Source of the DNA: Sutcliffiella deserti
GTDB taxonomy: Bacteria; Bacillota; Bacilli; Bacillales; Bacillaceae_I
Length of the DNA stretch: 64,000 bases
Direction of reading: 5' to 3'
Assembly: GCF_020037475.1 (NCBI RefSeq)
Contig: NZ_JAIQDB010000003.1
Span: forward strand, 1-64,000
In this document: piece by piece, positions 35,822 through 43,702 of the stretch
Position numbering within the stretch: position 1 is the stretch's first letter
How the letters are laid out: every line of letters begins with the position of its first letter
The notes under the pieces: generated by a model
What the model was told of the DNA's origin: nothing
Seen by the model: the letters and a program-made list of their open reading frames with translations, nothing else
Databases searched by the model: none
Translations under genes and position numbers: made by a program

Positions 35822-36244
35822 TTATATTCTCATGTCCCCTATTCTCTGCAAAATCTTAGGAATTTTGTGCCAATTTAAACATTCATCCGCACACCAGAAA
35901 AAAGTAGAAGCAACCATTGCGGTATAAAATAGCACGTTTTGATACAAGCTTGCCGGGTCCATGTACATCCTATTTGGTTCGAACAGCAATAATAGTAAAA
36001 AGACAAATAAAGCTGCTCCAATGACATGAATCATCCATGCAAAGCTTCTTCTCCTCCAGCCTAAACATCTATTTGTTGCCAAATCCGAGAGAATCGATAC
36101 CGGAACTCCAATAACCAAAAGTATCGGAAGTAGATAGATTCCTATAAAAAAACTGAACCCCACCGTCTCCATCAGTGCCAATGGAATAAGTATGATAAAA
36201 CATGCAATAAGAGCAGAGACAAACTTTCTGATAATCATCCACAT
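35822..36244 (-). CDS. Hypothetical four-helix membrane protein
   Basis: A 140-residue protein: helices at ~8-28, ~30-50, ~70-90 and ~105-122, with a C-terminal DECLNWHKIPKIL tail. The ATG at 36244 is chosen with GAGGAG about 11 bases upstream; a GTG at 36256 directly abuts that sequence. Family not recognised. Confidence 0.55.
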   Translation of the reverse strand: MWMIIRKFVSALIACFIILIPLALMETVGFSFFIGIYLLPILLVIGVPVSILSDLATNRCLGWRRRSFAWMIHVIGAALFVFLLLLLFEPNRMYMDPASLYQNVLFYTAMVASTFFWCADECLNWHKIPKILQRIGDMRI

Positions 36245-36281
36245 ACTTTTGGTCACTCCTCATCTACAACTCTTAAAGGTA

Positions 36282-37109
36282 TCATAATACAAATTCATAT
36301 CCTCTGTAGCTACCTGTTTGTTGAAACCCAAGCTTCTCGGCAACAGCAATGGACGGTTTATTTTTCTCCATGCAATCCCAATAAGGGACATGATTCTTCT
36401 CCATACACTCCTTGACAAAATGATGAGCCGCCAATTGAGCAAGCCTTCTCCCGCGGTGTGTATCAAGTGTCACGATATCAATACAGTGTACATTTCCCAC
36501 GACAAAACCTGACAAACAGAGACTAACGAGCTGGTTATCATGCACCACGCAGTACCCTATACCTTTTTTGAAAAAATCTTCAGCAGAGGTCCAGGTTTCA
36601 GAAATCTTAGACTGGAGGAATCCGATGTTCTCAATAGCACCGCCCCTGTTTTCCACAAGCAAGCTATTGATTCTTCTCACTTCATATCCTTCATCTACTT
36701 CCAGCTTCAGGTTCATAATAAAATCTTCTTTATTCAATCTATAAACTCTCTGATTCCAACTTCCTAGTTTACGATTCACAAAAATTTTCTCAATTGTGCT
36801 ATCCCATTTAGGATGGTTACCGATTCCCTCAAACCACTCCAGGCCGACCTTCTTAGCCTCCTCCAAGATGACCTCATCGATAAAATTATTCAGCTCCGAA
36901 TTAAACTTCTCATTTCCTTCATCACCTATAAAAATAAAGCCATCATTATTACCAAGCCAGATCACTCCGGTTACTGGGTTAATTGAATCATCCACAAATA
37001 CCCTGCCAGGATTAACTCCTTCAACCACAGCTCTTGCTTCTAGTTGCCCGTTATCATCTAAAAGTCCCTTACACATATAAAAATCCTTTTGTTTTAACTC
37101 TACTATCAT
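36282..37109 (-). CDS. GNAT-fold acetyltransferase, GNAT_acetyltran (PF12746-like)
   Basis: A 275-residue protein. The C-terminal domain has DIVTLDTHRGRRLAQLAAHHFVK as the acetyl-CoA loop and WDCMEKNKPSIAVAEKLGFQ as the closing motif; the N-terminal half (RVFVDDSINPVTGVIWLGNNDG) is typical of this long GNAT subgroup, which includes zwittermicin-resistance type enzymes. Substrate unknown. Its ATG overlaps the stop of the frame-disrupted upstream gene (ATGA), so the two were designed as one operon. Confidence 0.8.
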   Translation of the reverse strand: MIVELKQKDFYMCKGLLDDNGQLEARAVVEGVNPGRVFVDDSINPVTGVIWLGNNDGFIFIGDEGNEKFNSELNNFIDEVILEEAKKVGLEWFEGIGNHPKWDSTIEKIFVNRKLGSWNQRVYRLNKEDFIMNLKLEVDEGYEVRRINSLLVENRGGAIENIGFLQSKISETWTSAEDFFKKGIGYCVVHDNQLVSLCLSGFVVGNVHCIDIVTLDTHRGRRLAQLAAHHFVKECMEKNHVPYWDCMEKNKPSIAVAEKLGFQQTGSYRGYEFVL

Positions 37110-37835
37110 TGGTCTGCCTCCCTGACGTTCCCCTCATCCGCTTTCCAGTCAATCCTTGTATCGGAGTTGACCTCGAATACTTCCAATTCAGGATTCTGCA
37201 AAAGGTTCTGGATGATTTCCTCCGTCGCACCAACTACGGTAAAATCCAGGTCATCGTCCGTGCAGATGCACCAGCTTTTGTTACCGCTCCACCAATAGGT
37301 TGGTCTTACCATGCACAACAGGGCTGTCGTAAAAATCCAGCACTTCATCGAGATCTCCTTCATATAAAAGATCCTCCACTGCCCCGTTCTTCCAAAAAGC
37401 CTGCCCTTTCATATAGGTAAAATAATAATAAACCATCCCGCTTGTATACTTCTCAAGCTCCCGAGCCAGGACGTCGGCATCCTCTATTGGAATGAACCCT
37501 TCTTCCGGGGCGATCAGGTATCTGGGAAGGCCACCCGGCATGCTGGTGAAGGAATGCGTACTAATCTCTTTCGTATAATTAAAGCCATATTTCCTGCAAA
37601 GTTCCTGGTATCTTATCTTTTCTCTAGGATTCAATTCCAGCGGAGGCTCGCCGTCTCGCCATAGCAGGGTTTCATCCTTGATTTGAATATCACGCTGCAT
37701 CGGGTGGAGGATTTTGCAATAATGGGTATACCGCTTTGGAATGATATGGGACACTTGACTTCCCCTCCACTCTCCCTCCAGCGAATCCGTCTCCTCCTGA
37801 ATCCAGTTAAAAAGCTCCAAACTGACCTGTTTCAT
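37106..37835 (-). pseudogene. Frame-disrupted gene of unknown family
   Basis: The first part (start ATG 37835 after AGGAGG; MKQVSLELFNWIQEE) is open to a stop at 37281. The second part, in another frame (YWWSGNKSWCICTDDDLDFT ... FEVNSDTRID), reads on to 37106 and then couples to the next gene by ATGA. Joining them near 37305-37308, where one extra A follows a GGT codon, gives a continuous protein of about 240 residues. Either a recent +1 mutation or a sequencing error. Family not recognised. Confidence 0.7.
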
Positions 37836-37911
37836 TTTTATACCTCCTGTGAAGGGCAATTGTATTGATTGCATCTGTTCTGCTTTATTGGGGGACATTC
37901 TTTTTGATGAA

Positions 37912-38690
37912 ACTCACTATGCATGTACTTACTTTCCTCTTTTAGATACATCATCCGGCGACTTGCACCCTTTTTATGTACTTACTTTGCCAGGGAATGG
38001 ACATCATCCGCTTACTTCTCTCCTTTTCATGTACTTACTTTTCCAGGGAATGTACATCATCCGGCTCCAACGCCTCTTTTTATGTACTTACTTTGCACGG
38101 GAATGTACATCATCCGCAGTCCTCTCCCCTTTTTATGTACTTACTTTGCACGGGAATGTACATCATCCGCAGTCCTCTCCCCTTTTTATGTACTTACTTT
38201 GCCAGGGAATGTACATCATCCGGCTCCAACGCCTCTTTTCATGTACTTACTTTGACCGGGAATGTACATCATCCGTAGTCCTCTCCCCTTTTTATGTACT
38301 TACTTTGCACGGGAATGTACATCATCCGCTGACTTCTACTCTTTTCATGTACATACTTTGCCAGGGAATGTACATCATCCGTTGACTTCTCTCTCTTTTC
38401 ATGTACTTACTTTGCACGGGAATGTACATCATCCGCTGCCTTCTCTCCTTTTTATGTACTTACTTTGCACGGGAATGTAAATCATCCGCAGTCCTCTCCC
38501 CTTTTTATGTACTTACTTTGCACGGGAATGTACATCATCCGGCTCCAACGCTTCTTTTAATGTACTTACTTTAACCGGGAATGTACATCATCCGCGGTCT
38601 TGCACCCTTTTCATGTACCTACTTACCTCTTTTAGATACATCATCCGGCGCCTTGCACCCTTTTCATGTACTTATGCAACTACATATCAC
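37912..38690. repeat. 53-bp tandem repeat array B (15 copies)
   Basis: Units recur at exact 53-base steps from 37923 to 38665. The core reads ATGTACTTACTTTGCACGGG followed by AATGTACATCATCCG; the 16-18 bases between cores vary but also recur (GCAGTCCTCTCC, GCTCCAACGCCTC). Terminal copies are degenerate (CCTCTTTTAGATACATC). Same family and strand sense as array A at 1-416. Long stop-free frames exist in all three forward phases because of the composition, not because of a gene. Confidence 0.92.
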
Positions 38691-38711
38691 CCACCTCTCA
38701 ACCTCACCCAT

Positions 38712-38894
38712 CTAGCTTCTAAATTTAATAGCCCTATCAATATACTCTTTTGCATCTTTAATAATATATTTAAGTGTAATAGCGAGAGTGAGACTAAAAA
38801 TTGATAAAATCAGAAACACCAACGAATACATATTAATTGCATCCTCATCGTATGCGTCGTTCATATAATTGATGATGATAAGAAAAACAAACAC
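38712..38894 (-). pseudogene. Possible membrane protein remnant
   Basis: A 60-codon frame begins with GTG without a Shine-Dalgarno, encodes two hydrophobic stretches and ends KEYIDRAIKFRS. Only six open codons precede the GTG before a stop. It looks like the C-terminal part of a lost membrane protein gene beside the repeat array, but a real small gene cannot be excluded. Confidence 0.3.
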
Positions 38895-39034
38895 TCCACT
38901 TACGCCAAGAATAAATTAGACAATCTTTTAACCCTCTCAAAATACGGCATAGGACACGCTCCTTGTAACCTGCTATTAGATGAATTTTTATCGGAGTTAA
39001 GTACTGTATCCTCAAACCACCTACCCGAAAATTC

Positions 39035-39415
39035 CTACAATCGCTCGCAAAAAATAATCCGGTTACCAAAAGGATCTTTGAGGCAAACCTCTAAAAAACC
39101 CCAAGCAACTTTCTCCATCCGAGGACTAACATTTACGTAAGTTTTATTGACTAACTCCTCATAGTAATCTTTCAAACTAGTCGTTTCGATTCGAACCGCT
39201 CCAACTGGCTGGCAATCACCCTCATGCTCCGACACATGGAGGATGCACCCGTCCCTAGAGAGCATCATATACAGGGGCATTCCTTCCTCGAAACGGTGCT
39301 CACCGTCTACCTTGAACCCAAGATAATCCACATAAAACGCCTTTGCTTTTTGTTCATCCAAACTCCGCAAAATTGGCACAACATTTTTCATAGACACATT
39401 GTTTCTGTTAATCAT
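39035..39415 (-). CDS. VOC (glyoxalase/bleomycin-resistance) family protein
   Basis: A 126-residue protein with the two beta-alpha-beta-beta-beta modules of the VOC fold: VVPILRSLDEQKAKAFYVDYLGF at the start and FLEVCLKDPFGNRIIFCE at the end. It could bind an antibiotic or act as a dioxygenase or isomerase; not predictable. AAGGAGGGGG stands 5 bases before the ATG at 39415. Confidence 0.85.
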   Translation of the reverse strand: MINRNNVSMKNVVPILRSLDEQKAKAFYVDYLGFKVDGEHRFEEGMPLYMMLSRDGCILHVSEHEGDCQPVGAVRIETTSLKDYYEELVNKTYVNVSPRMEKVAWGFLEVCLKDPFGNRIIFCERL

Positions 39416-39454
39416 CAAAACCCCCTCCTTAATATAGTCACCAAAACCCGCAAT

Positions 39455-40066
39455 TCAAGGATTATGTACATCCCTGACAATTGCGTAAAGCAGCCATTCT
39501 TCTTCATGTTCCTGATAAACAAATCTCAGTGCTTGCCAATCTAATTCTTTATCCGACGCTGGAGAAAAGTATTCAACATATTGTGCCTCAGGGAACTTTG
39601 TGGGAATAGTATTTATTACCCCACCACTATGTACTGACGATTCATTTAAATTCACTTCACTGTAGTTAACGTCCTCACCAAAAATTGTTTGAAAAAGATA
39701 GGTATCTACGAATTCTTCCTTTGTAGCAACTATCTCCCTGTCAGCAAGGTCCTTTCCCCACACGATTTCTTTATCTGAATCTGCTATCAATTCTTCTTTA
39801 CTTAATAGAACTTCATTAGAATTTCCTAGGTCAGCAAATAACGTAAAAACCAGGCCTTCTGGGTGCATTTCTTTTGAAATTTCAACCCAATCATGACTCT
39901 CCAATGAAGAAAGCAATGAATCACTTTTTTCTACCAATACCTCCTTCTTTTCAATCGTTGTTTCCTCTTTCGAAACATTCGTAGAATCACTGCTACAAGC
40001 AGTAAACATCAAAACAGTAAGCACAATAGTTGATAAAACCATTAACCATTTTCTCAAATCCATTCC
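39455..40066 (-). CDS. Hypothetical lipoprotein
   Basis: A 203-residue predicted lipoprotein. The signal peptide MDLRKWLMVLSTIVLTVLMF ends in TACSSDS (lipobox), then a Ser/Glu/Lys linker and a ~150-residue domain including HDWVEISKEMHPEGLVFTLF. The domain is not recognised. GAGGGA directly precedes the ATG; a TTG two codons later has better spacing. Confidence 0.6.
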   Translation of the reverse strand, partial: GMDLRKWLMVLSTIVLTVLMFTACSSDSTNVSKEETTIEKKEVLVEKSDSLLSSLESHDWVEISKEMHPEGLVFTLFADLGNSNEVLLSKEELIADSDKEIVWGKDLADREIVATKEEFVDTYLFQTIFGEDVNYSEVNLNESSVHSGGVINTIPTKFPEAQYVEYFSPASDKELDWQALRFVYQEHEEEWLLYAIVRDVHNP

Positions 40067-40231
40067 CTCATTTATGATTTTTTGTTTTAAAAATAATACA
40101 AAAAAGCAATGCATGAATCCCCAAGATTTAGCCTCTTCTCACTATCTATCTAAATAATAACATAATTTCCCTTATTTCTTTCTTTCGTTATTGAATTTTC
40201 TGATAAAAGCACAATTACCAAAATTATTATC

Positions 40232-40279
40232 AAAAAAAAAAGATGGTAAGTTTGTCATAAGCCAAACCCACCATCTTTA
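40232..40279 (-). terminator. Terminator of the anti-sigma gene at 40378
   Basis: AAAGATGGT..GTTTG and CAAAC..ACCATCTTT arms; on the minus strand a run of ten T residues follows. The rest of the spacer 40067-40377 holds no gene. Confidence 0.9.
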
Positions 40280-40377
40280 CTAATTTCATAGTTATATGCA
40301 TCCAATAATTAACCTTTTGTTCTGCGTCTTATCTGTTATCAACCTGAGAAACTCTTTAATTGTATTCGATACTCTAA

Positions 40378-41244
40378 TCAGTAATCCAAATCTAAAGTTT
40401 TCCCGGTTATTACATTTTTATATATTTTTTCACCTTGATCCGTCTCTATTTCAAAGATTCCATATCCACGTGCAATGACTGTGTAGATTTCATCCTCTGC
40501 TGGCTGCTTCGCTAAAATTACCGCGTATTCTTTTCCAGGCTCCATTTTGTAATCGTATTCAGATGTATATGAAATAAATTTGGTTTCCTGTTCTTCTTTA
40601 GAAAGTTTAGTTAGTCCCATTTTTTCGAATTTATGTTCGATCCACGAATCCAATAGTTTGGATATTCTTATGTCCCCACCTTGGATATAGATCGTTTTAT
40701 TTCCGGATAAAGCACTGCCATAGACGGTTTCTCCTATTTCGACTTCCATTGGAGTGTAGGGCATATATGTATAGAAATTTTCATACTTGGGAAGTATTTC
40801 AGCCTCCCCGATGGATTGAACTTTTAAATGCACTACAGATGCCTCTTCCACATTCATAAGTATAATCCTTGGTTCTCTAGGATTCCATGCCCACAAGTTC
40901 TCGCTCTGAGAGACCGAATAAATATCCTCGGGACTAATCTCTTCCTGGATATTCACATTTTCTTTCTTCTCAATTGTTTGTACCTTATCACTATGAATTC
41001 CAGCTTGCTGTTGAATGTTCCTATCTTGACCACTAATACTCCAAAATAGGATTACTGCCAAAGTCATAGTTAGCAAGCCGGTAGCAATTACTTTTTTATT
41101 AAAAAATGAACCTTTTTGGTATTTGACCTGTCTCTCTGCCAATTCCTTATCGATGCTTCCAGAGATTTTGCCAAGGGTTTCTTCTTTTAACCTATGATTT
41201 TTCGGAAACGATTGAAGTTCATCATGGAGTCTGGAATCCTTCAT
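40378..41244 (-). CDS. Putative membrane anti-sigma factor
   Basis: A 288-residue single-pass protein: cytoplasmic N-terminus (~1-48), one helix (~50-66, VIATGLLTMTLAVILFW) and a large extracytoplasmic domain. It lies directly behind an ECF sigma gene, and its ATG overlaps the second-frame stop of that gene (ATGA), the usual sigma/anti-sigma coupling. No zinc motif is visible, so the type differs from RskA. Family otherwise not recognised. Confidence 0.6.
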   Translation of the reverse strand: MKDSRLHDELQSFPKNHRLKEETLGKISGSIDKELAERQVKYQKGSFFNKKVIATGLLTMTLAVILFWSISGQDRNIQQQAGIHSDKVQTIEKKENVNIQEEISPEDIYSVSQSENLWAWNPREPRIILMNVEEASVVHLKVQSIGEAEILPKYENFYTYMPYTPMEVEIGETVYGSALSGNKTIYIQGGDIRISKLLDSWIEHKFEKMGLTKLSKEEQETKFISYTSEYDYKMEPGKEYAVILAKQPAEDEIYTVIARGYGIFEIETDQGEKIYKNVITGKTLDLDY

Positions 41245-41740
41245 ACTATTCGGCCTCCTATCTTTTTCTCCAGCGCTTTTAAAGCCCTATGGTAGCTAAG
41301 ATTCACTTTATTTTCACTGCTTGGGCAGTCTCCTGAACAGACAGCTCGTTGATTCCTCTAAACATGAGTACATCATAATAGCTTTGCTTTAACGTCCTTA
41401 TCGCCTTATAGAGTTCCGCCTTTGTCTCGCTTAACCCGACAATTTCCTCTGGAAGATCAGTTACCTTTGCTGACACACTGAATTGCAGAAGCCGATTCCT
41501 TTTCATCTCTTCTTTCCTTCTCTTTCTGCTTTCATCAATCGCCACATTTCTAGCAATGCTGATCAGCCAGGTTCTTGGATTCGAATCTCCCTTAAACTTA
41601 TGTATATTTCGTACAGCCTTCACAAAGGTTTCTTGCACAAGATCCTCCACATCCATTCCGCCTGTATAATAGATGAGGAAATTATAAATGTCATTATGAT
41701 ATTCCCTGAACCAATCTGTTATCTCGTTTTCTTCTCTCAT
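41241..41740 (-). pseudogene. ECF sigma factor with disrupted region 4
   Basis: Region 2 is intact (YNFLIYYTGGMDVEDLVQETF, then NPRTWLISIARNVAIDESRK). The frame from 41740 stops at 41303 after LSVQETAQAV. In the next frame the expected end of sigma region 4 continues as SENKVNLSYHRALKALEKK to a stop at 41241 that overlaps the next ATG. About 10 bases of the helix-turn-helix seem to be missing at 41319-41320. Without an intact recognition helix the factor is probably non-functional, unless this is a sequence error. Confidence 0.75.
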
Positions 41741-42027
41741 TCCTTCTCCCCCGTAAAACGCATATACCTATTAGACGTTAGTTTTCATTGTTACTTTCAC
41801 TTCGATGATAGATTTATCTTATAAACAAAATTGCCCTCTTTCCATCTTACAGAAATGAGGACAATTTTCAGAATATTCTTTCTTATAACATTATCACACT
41901 AATTTTTTCTAATATAAAAAACCGCAAAATTCCCATTGTCAAAAACACCATTATCCACTATACTTTCCTATAGAAACTCAATAATAAAATCTTTATTGTG
42001 GATTTTTCTAGAGGTTACTCTATTTTC
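41741..42027. other. Spacer between sigma gene and EamA leader
   Basis: AT-rich, no gene seen. It must hold the divergent promoters of the leftward sigma gene and the rightward EamA gene. A short inverted repeat, AAAATTG(CCCTC) against GAGG(A)CAATTTT, is visible at 41828-41867. Confidence 0.4.
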
Positions 42028-42070
42028 GCCACACGACTGTTTTAGGACAGTTGTGTGGCTTTTTGTTTTT
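42028..42070 (+). terminator. Terminator-like hairpin in the leader of the EamA gene
   Basis: GCCACACGACTGT and ACAGTTGTGTGGC form a 13-bp stem (one G-T pair) with a 6-base loop and are followed by TTTTTGTTTTTTC. No rightward gene lies upstream for about 7 kb, so it most likely acts as a leader attenuator for the gene starting at 42097, or ends a small RNA. Confidence 0.75.
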
Positions 42071-42096
42071 TCATTTATAGGAAAGAGGGAATTTTT

Positions 42097-42984
42097 ATGA
42101 AGACTTGGCATTATGCATTACTTGTATTTATTGGAGGCGGCTGCCTTGGAATATTATCAACGTTTGTGAAGCTTGCCTATTCGGCAGGGTTTTCTGTTGT
42201 GGAGGTTACAGCGAGTCAAGTGCTGTTTGGCACAGTGATTATTTGGCTAGTAGCTTTGTTCGCAAAGAAAACGACCATCCGTTTCAGGCAAGCCGGGATA
42301 CTAATGTTAGGTGGAGTACCAGTGGGATTGACAGGATTGCTTTACTATCAATCCTTACAAACACTTGATGCTTCCTTGGCCATCATTTTTTTATTCCAAT
42401 TTATCTGGATTGGATCCTTGATTGAATGGATTGTGTATAAAAGAAGACCCTCAGCAGGAAAGCTTGTCTCGATAGCGATCCTCCTTGTTGGATCGTTATT
42501 GGCAGCAGGATTATTTATAGGAGAAGTCGGATCATTCTCTTTACAAGGGGCAATCTGGGGAATGCTTTCGGCGATCACTTTTTCCATATTTCTGTTTTTG
42601 AGCGGTATTATCGGGAAACATGTACCCGCTATTCAAAAAAGCGCCCTTCTTTCAACCGGTGCAATGATTGTTACTTTATTATTATTTCCACCCGTATTTC
42701 TTTTGGATATACCGACCCTCACAGGGATAATTCCTTATGCACTAGTTCTCGGTATATTCGGTGTGGTGCTGCCGCCGATATTATTTTCAATTGGGATGCC
42801 ACATGTTGGTCCAGGGCTTGGAACAATTCTTACAGCATCTGAGCTTCCTGTTGCCATTATCATGTCAACAGTTGTCCTATCAGAAGAAATAGCTTCAATC
42901 CAATGGTTTGGAGTAGCTCTTATATTAGGCGGAATCATCATAGGGAATCTAAAACAAAGCCAGAGGGACATTCTCTCTGGCTGA
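42097..42984 (+). CDS. EamA-family (DMT) transporter
   Basis: A 295-residue protein with ten helices in two EamA repeats (LGILSTFVKLAYSAGF at the start; VLGIFGVVLPPILFSIGMPH in the second half). Metabolite or drug exporter, substrate unknown. AAGAGGG stands 7 bases before the ATG at 42097. A terminator-like hairpin just upstream suggests control by premature termination. A second hairpin (AGCCAGAG/CTCTGGCT) overlaps the stop. Confidence 0.85.
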   Translation: MKTWHYALLVFIGGGCLGILSTFVKLAYSAGFSVVEVTASQVLFGTVIIWLVALFAKKTTIRFRQAGILMLGGVPVGLTGLLYYQSLQTLDASLAIIFLFQFIWIGSLIEWIVYKRRPSAGKLVSIAILLVGSLLAAGLFIGEVGSFSLQGAIWGMLSAITFSIFLFLSGIIGKHVPAIQKSALLSTGAMIVTLLLFPPVFLLDIPTLTGIIPYALVLGIFGVVLPPILFSIGMPHVGPGLGTILTASELPVAIIMSTVVLSEEIASIQWFGVALILGGIIIGNLKQSQRDILSG

Positions 42985-43011
42985 TTCCTAGAGCTTCTTC
43001 CCTTAGTACGA

Positions 43012-43473
43012 TCAGTCTTCCTTATATTTATCCTTCAACACACCAGAACCGATACCAGCACCAACCATGAGAATCAGCGGTCCGAAATTCCAAAAAAACG
43101 AGCCACCGTACAGAGGAATGGATAGACCTGTGAACTTATTTAAAAACAAAACACCTAGTTTGATTATCAGAAAAAGCACACCTAATAAAAATAGCACATC
43201 AAATGCATATTTCGCCCTCGGAAAAGCTAATTGCTTGCTGTCTTTTATTACCTTCTCTTTCAATTCATCATCACTTCGCAACAATTCATCAATTGTTACT
43301 TCGAAAAGATCACTTACCTTTATAATCACTTCTATGCTCGGGTAATTTTGGCCGTTCTCCCATTTGGATACCGCCTGGCGGCTAACAAATAGCTTTTCTG
43401 CCAGCTCTTCCTGAGACCAGTCTTTTTTCTTTCTTTCCGTTTTTAACTTTTCACCAAATATCATCTCTTTCAT
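43012..43473 (-). CDS. XRE-family regulator with membrane tail
   Basis: A 153-residue protein. Residues 5-65 are a typical helix-turn-helix (KKDWSQEELAEKLFVSRQAV, then SKWENGQNYPS); residues ~90-145 hold two hydrophobic helices. Such membrane-tethered XRE regulators are common in Firmicutes. Target genes unknown; it may regulate itself. Confidence 0.85.
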   Translation of the reverse strand: MKEMIFGEKLKTERKKKDWSQEELAEKLFVSRQAVSKWENGQNYPSIEVIIKVSDLFEVTIDELLRSDDELKEKVIKDSKQLAFPRAKYAFDVLFLLGVLFLIIKLGVLFLNKFTGLSIPLYGGSFFWNFGPLILMVGAGIGSGVLKDKYKED

Positions 43474-43653
43474 CGCCCTTCATCAGTCTACTTTCATTAT
43501 TGTGACATCAATAATAAAAGTAAAGATAATCCTAGTTGCACCGGGCCGCAACCGGGAGTTGCCCTTTAATGAAACCCCATTGATGCAGCTAATTACTTCT
43601 GAATAAAGATTATAATTCTGATCTGTGGCGTTAGTTTGTAAAAAACAAAAAGA

Positions 43654-43680
43654 CAAAAACCTTTTCAAAATGGAAAAGGC
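43654..43680 (-). terminator. Terminator of the flavoprotein operon
   Basis: CCTTTTC and GAAAAGG arms; on the minus strand TTTTTGTCTTTTTG follows. Confidence 0.8.
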
Positions 43681-43702
43681 TTCTGCCAATAAAAACTAAA
43701 GA

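Noticed and set aside
37849..38385. A 178-codon forward frame through the 53-bp repeats
   Set aside because: Three forward phases are open at once, 53 is not a multiple of three so the peptide phase shifts each unit, and no Shine-Dalgarno exists.
37912..38690. CRISPR array
   Set aside because: The conserved part is longer than the variable part, linkers are only 16-18 bases and recur between copies, and no cas gene is present.
38845..39069. Leftward 74-codon frame
   Set aside because: No start signal; overlaps the end of the VOC gene and a likely remnant; composition not protein-like.
41940..42070. ykkC-type or other known riboswitch before the EamA gene
   Set aside because: The conserved ykkC sequence blocks are not present; only the terminator-like hairpin is supported.
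43483..43689. Leftward 68-codon frame between the XRE and flavoprotein genes
   Set aside because: Overlaps the terminator at 43654 and lacks a start signal.
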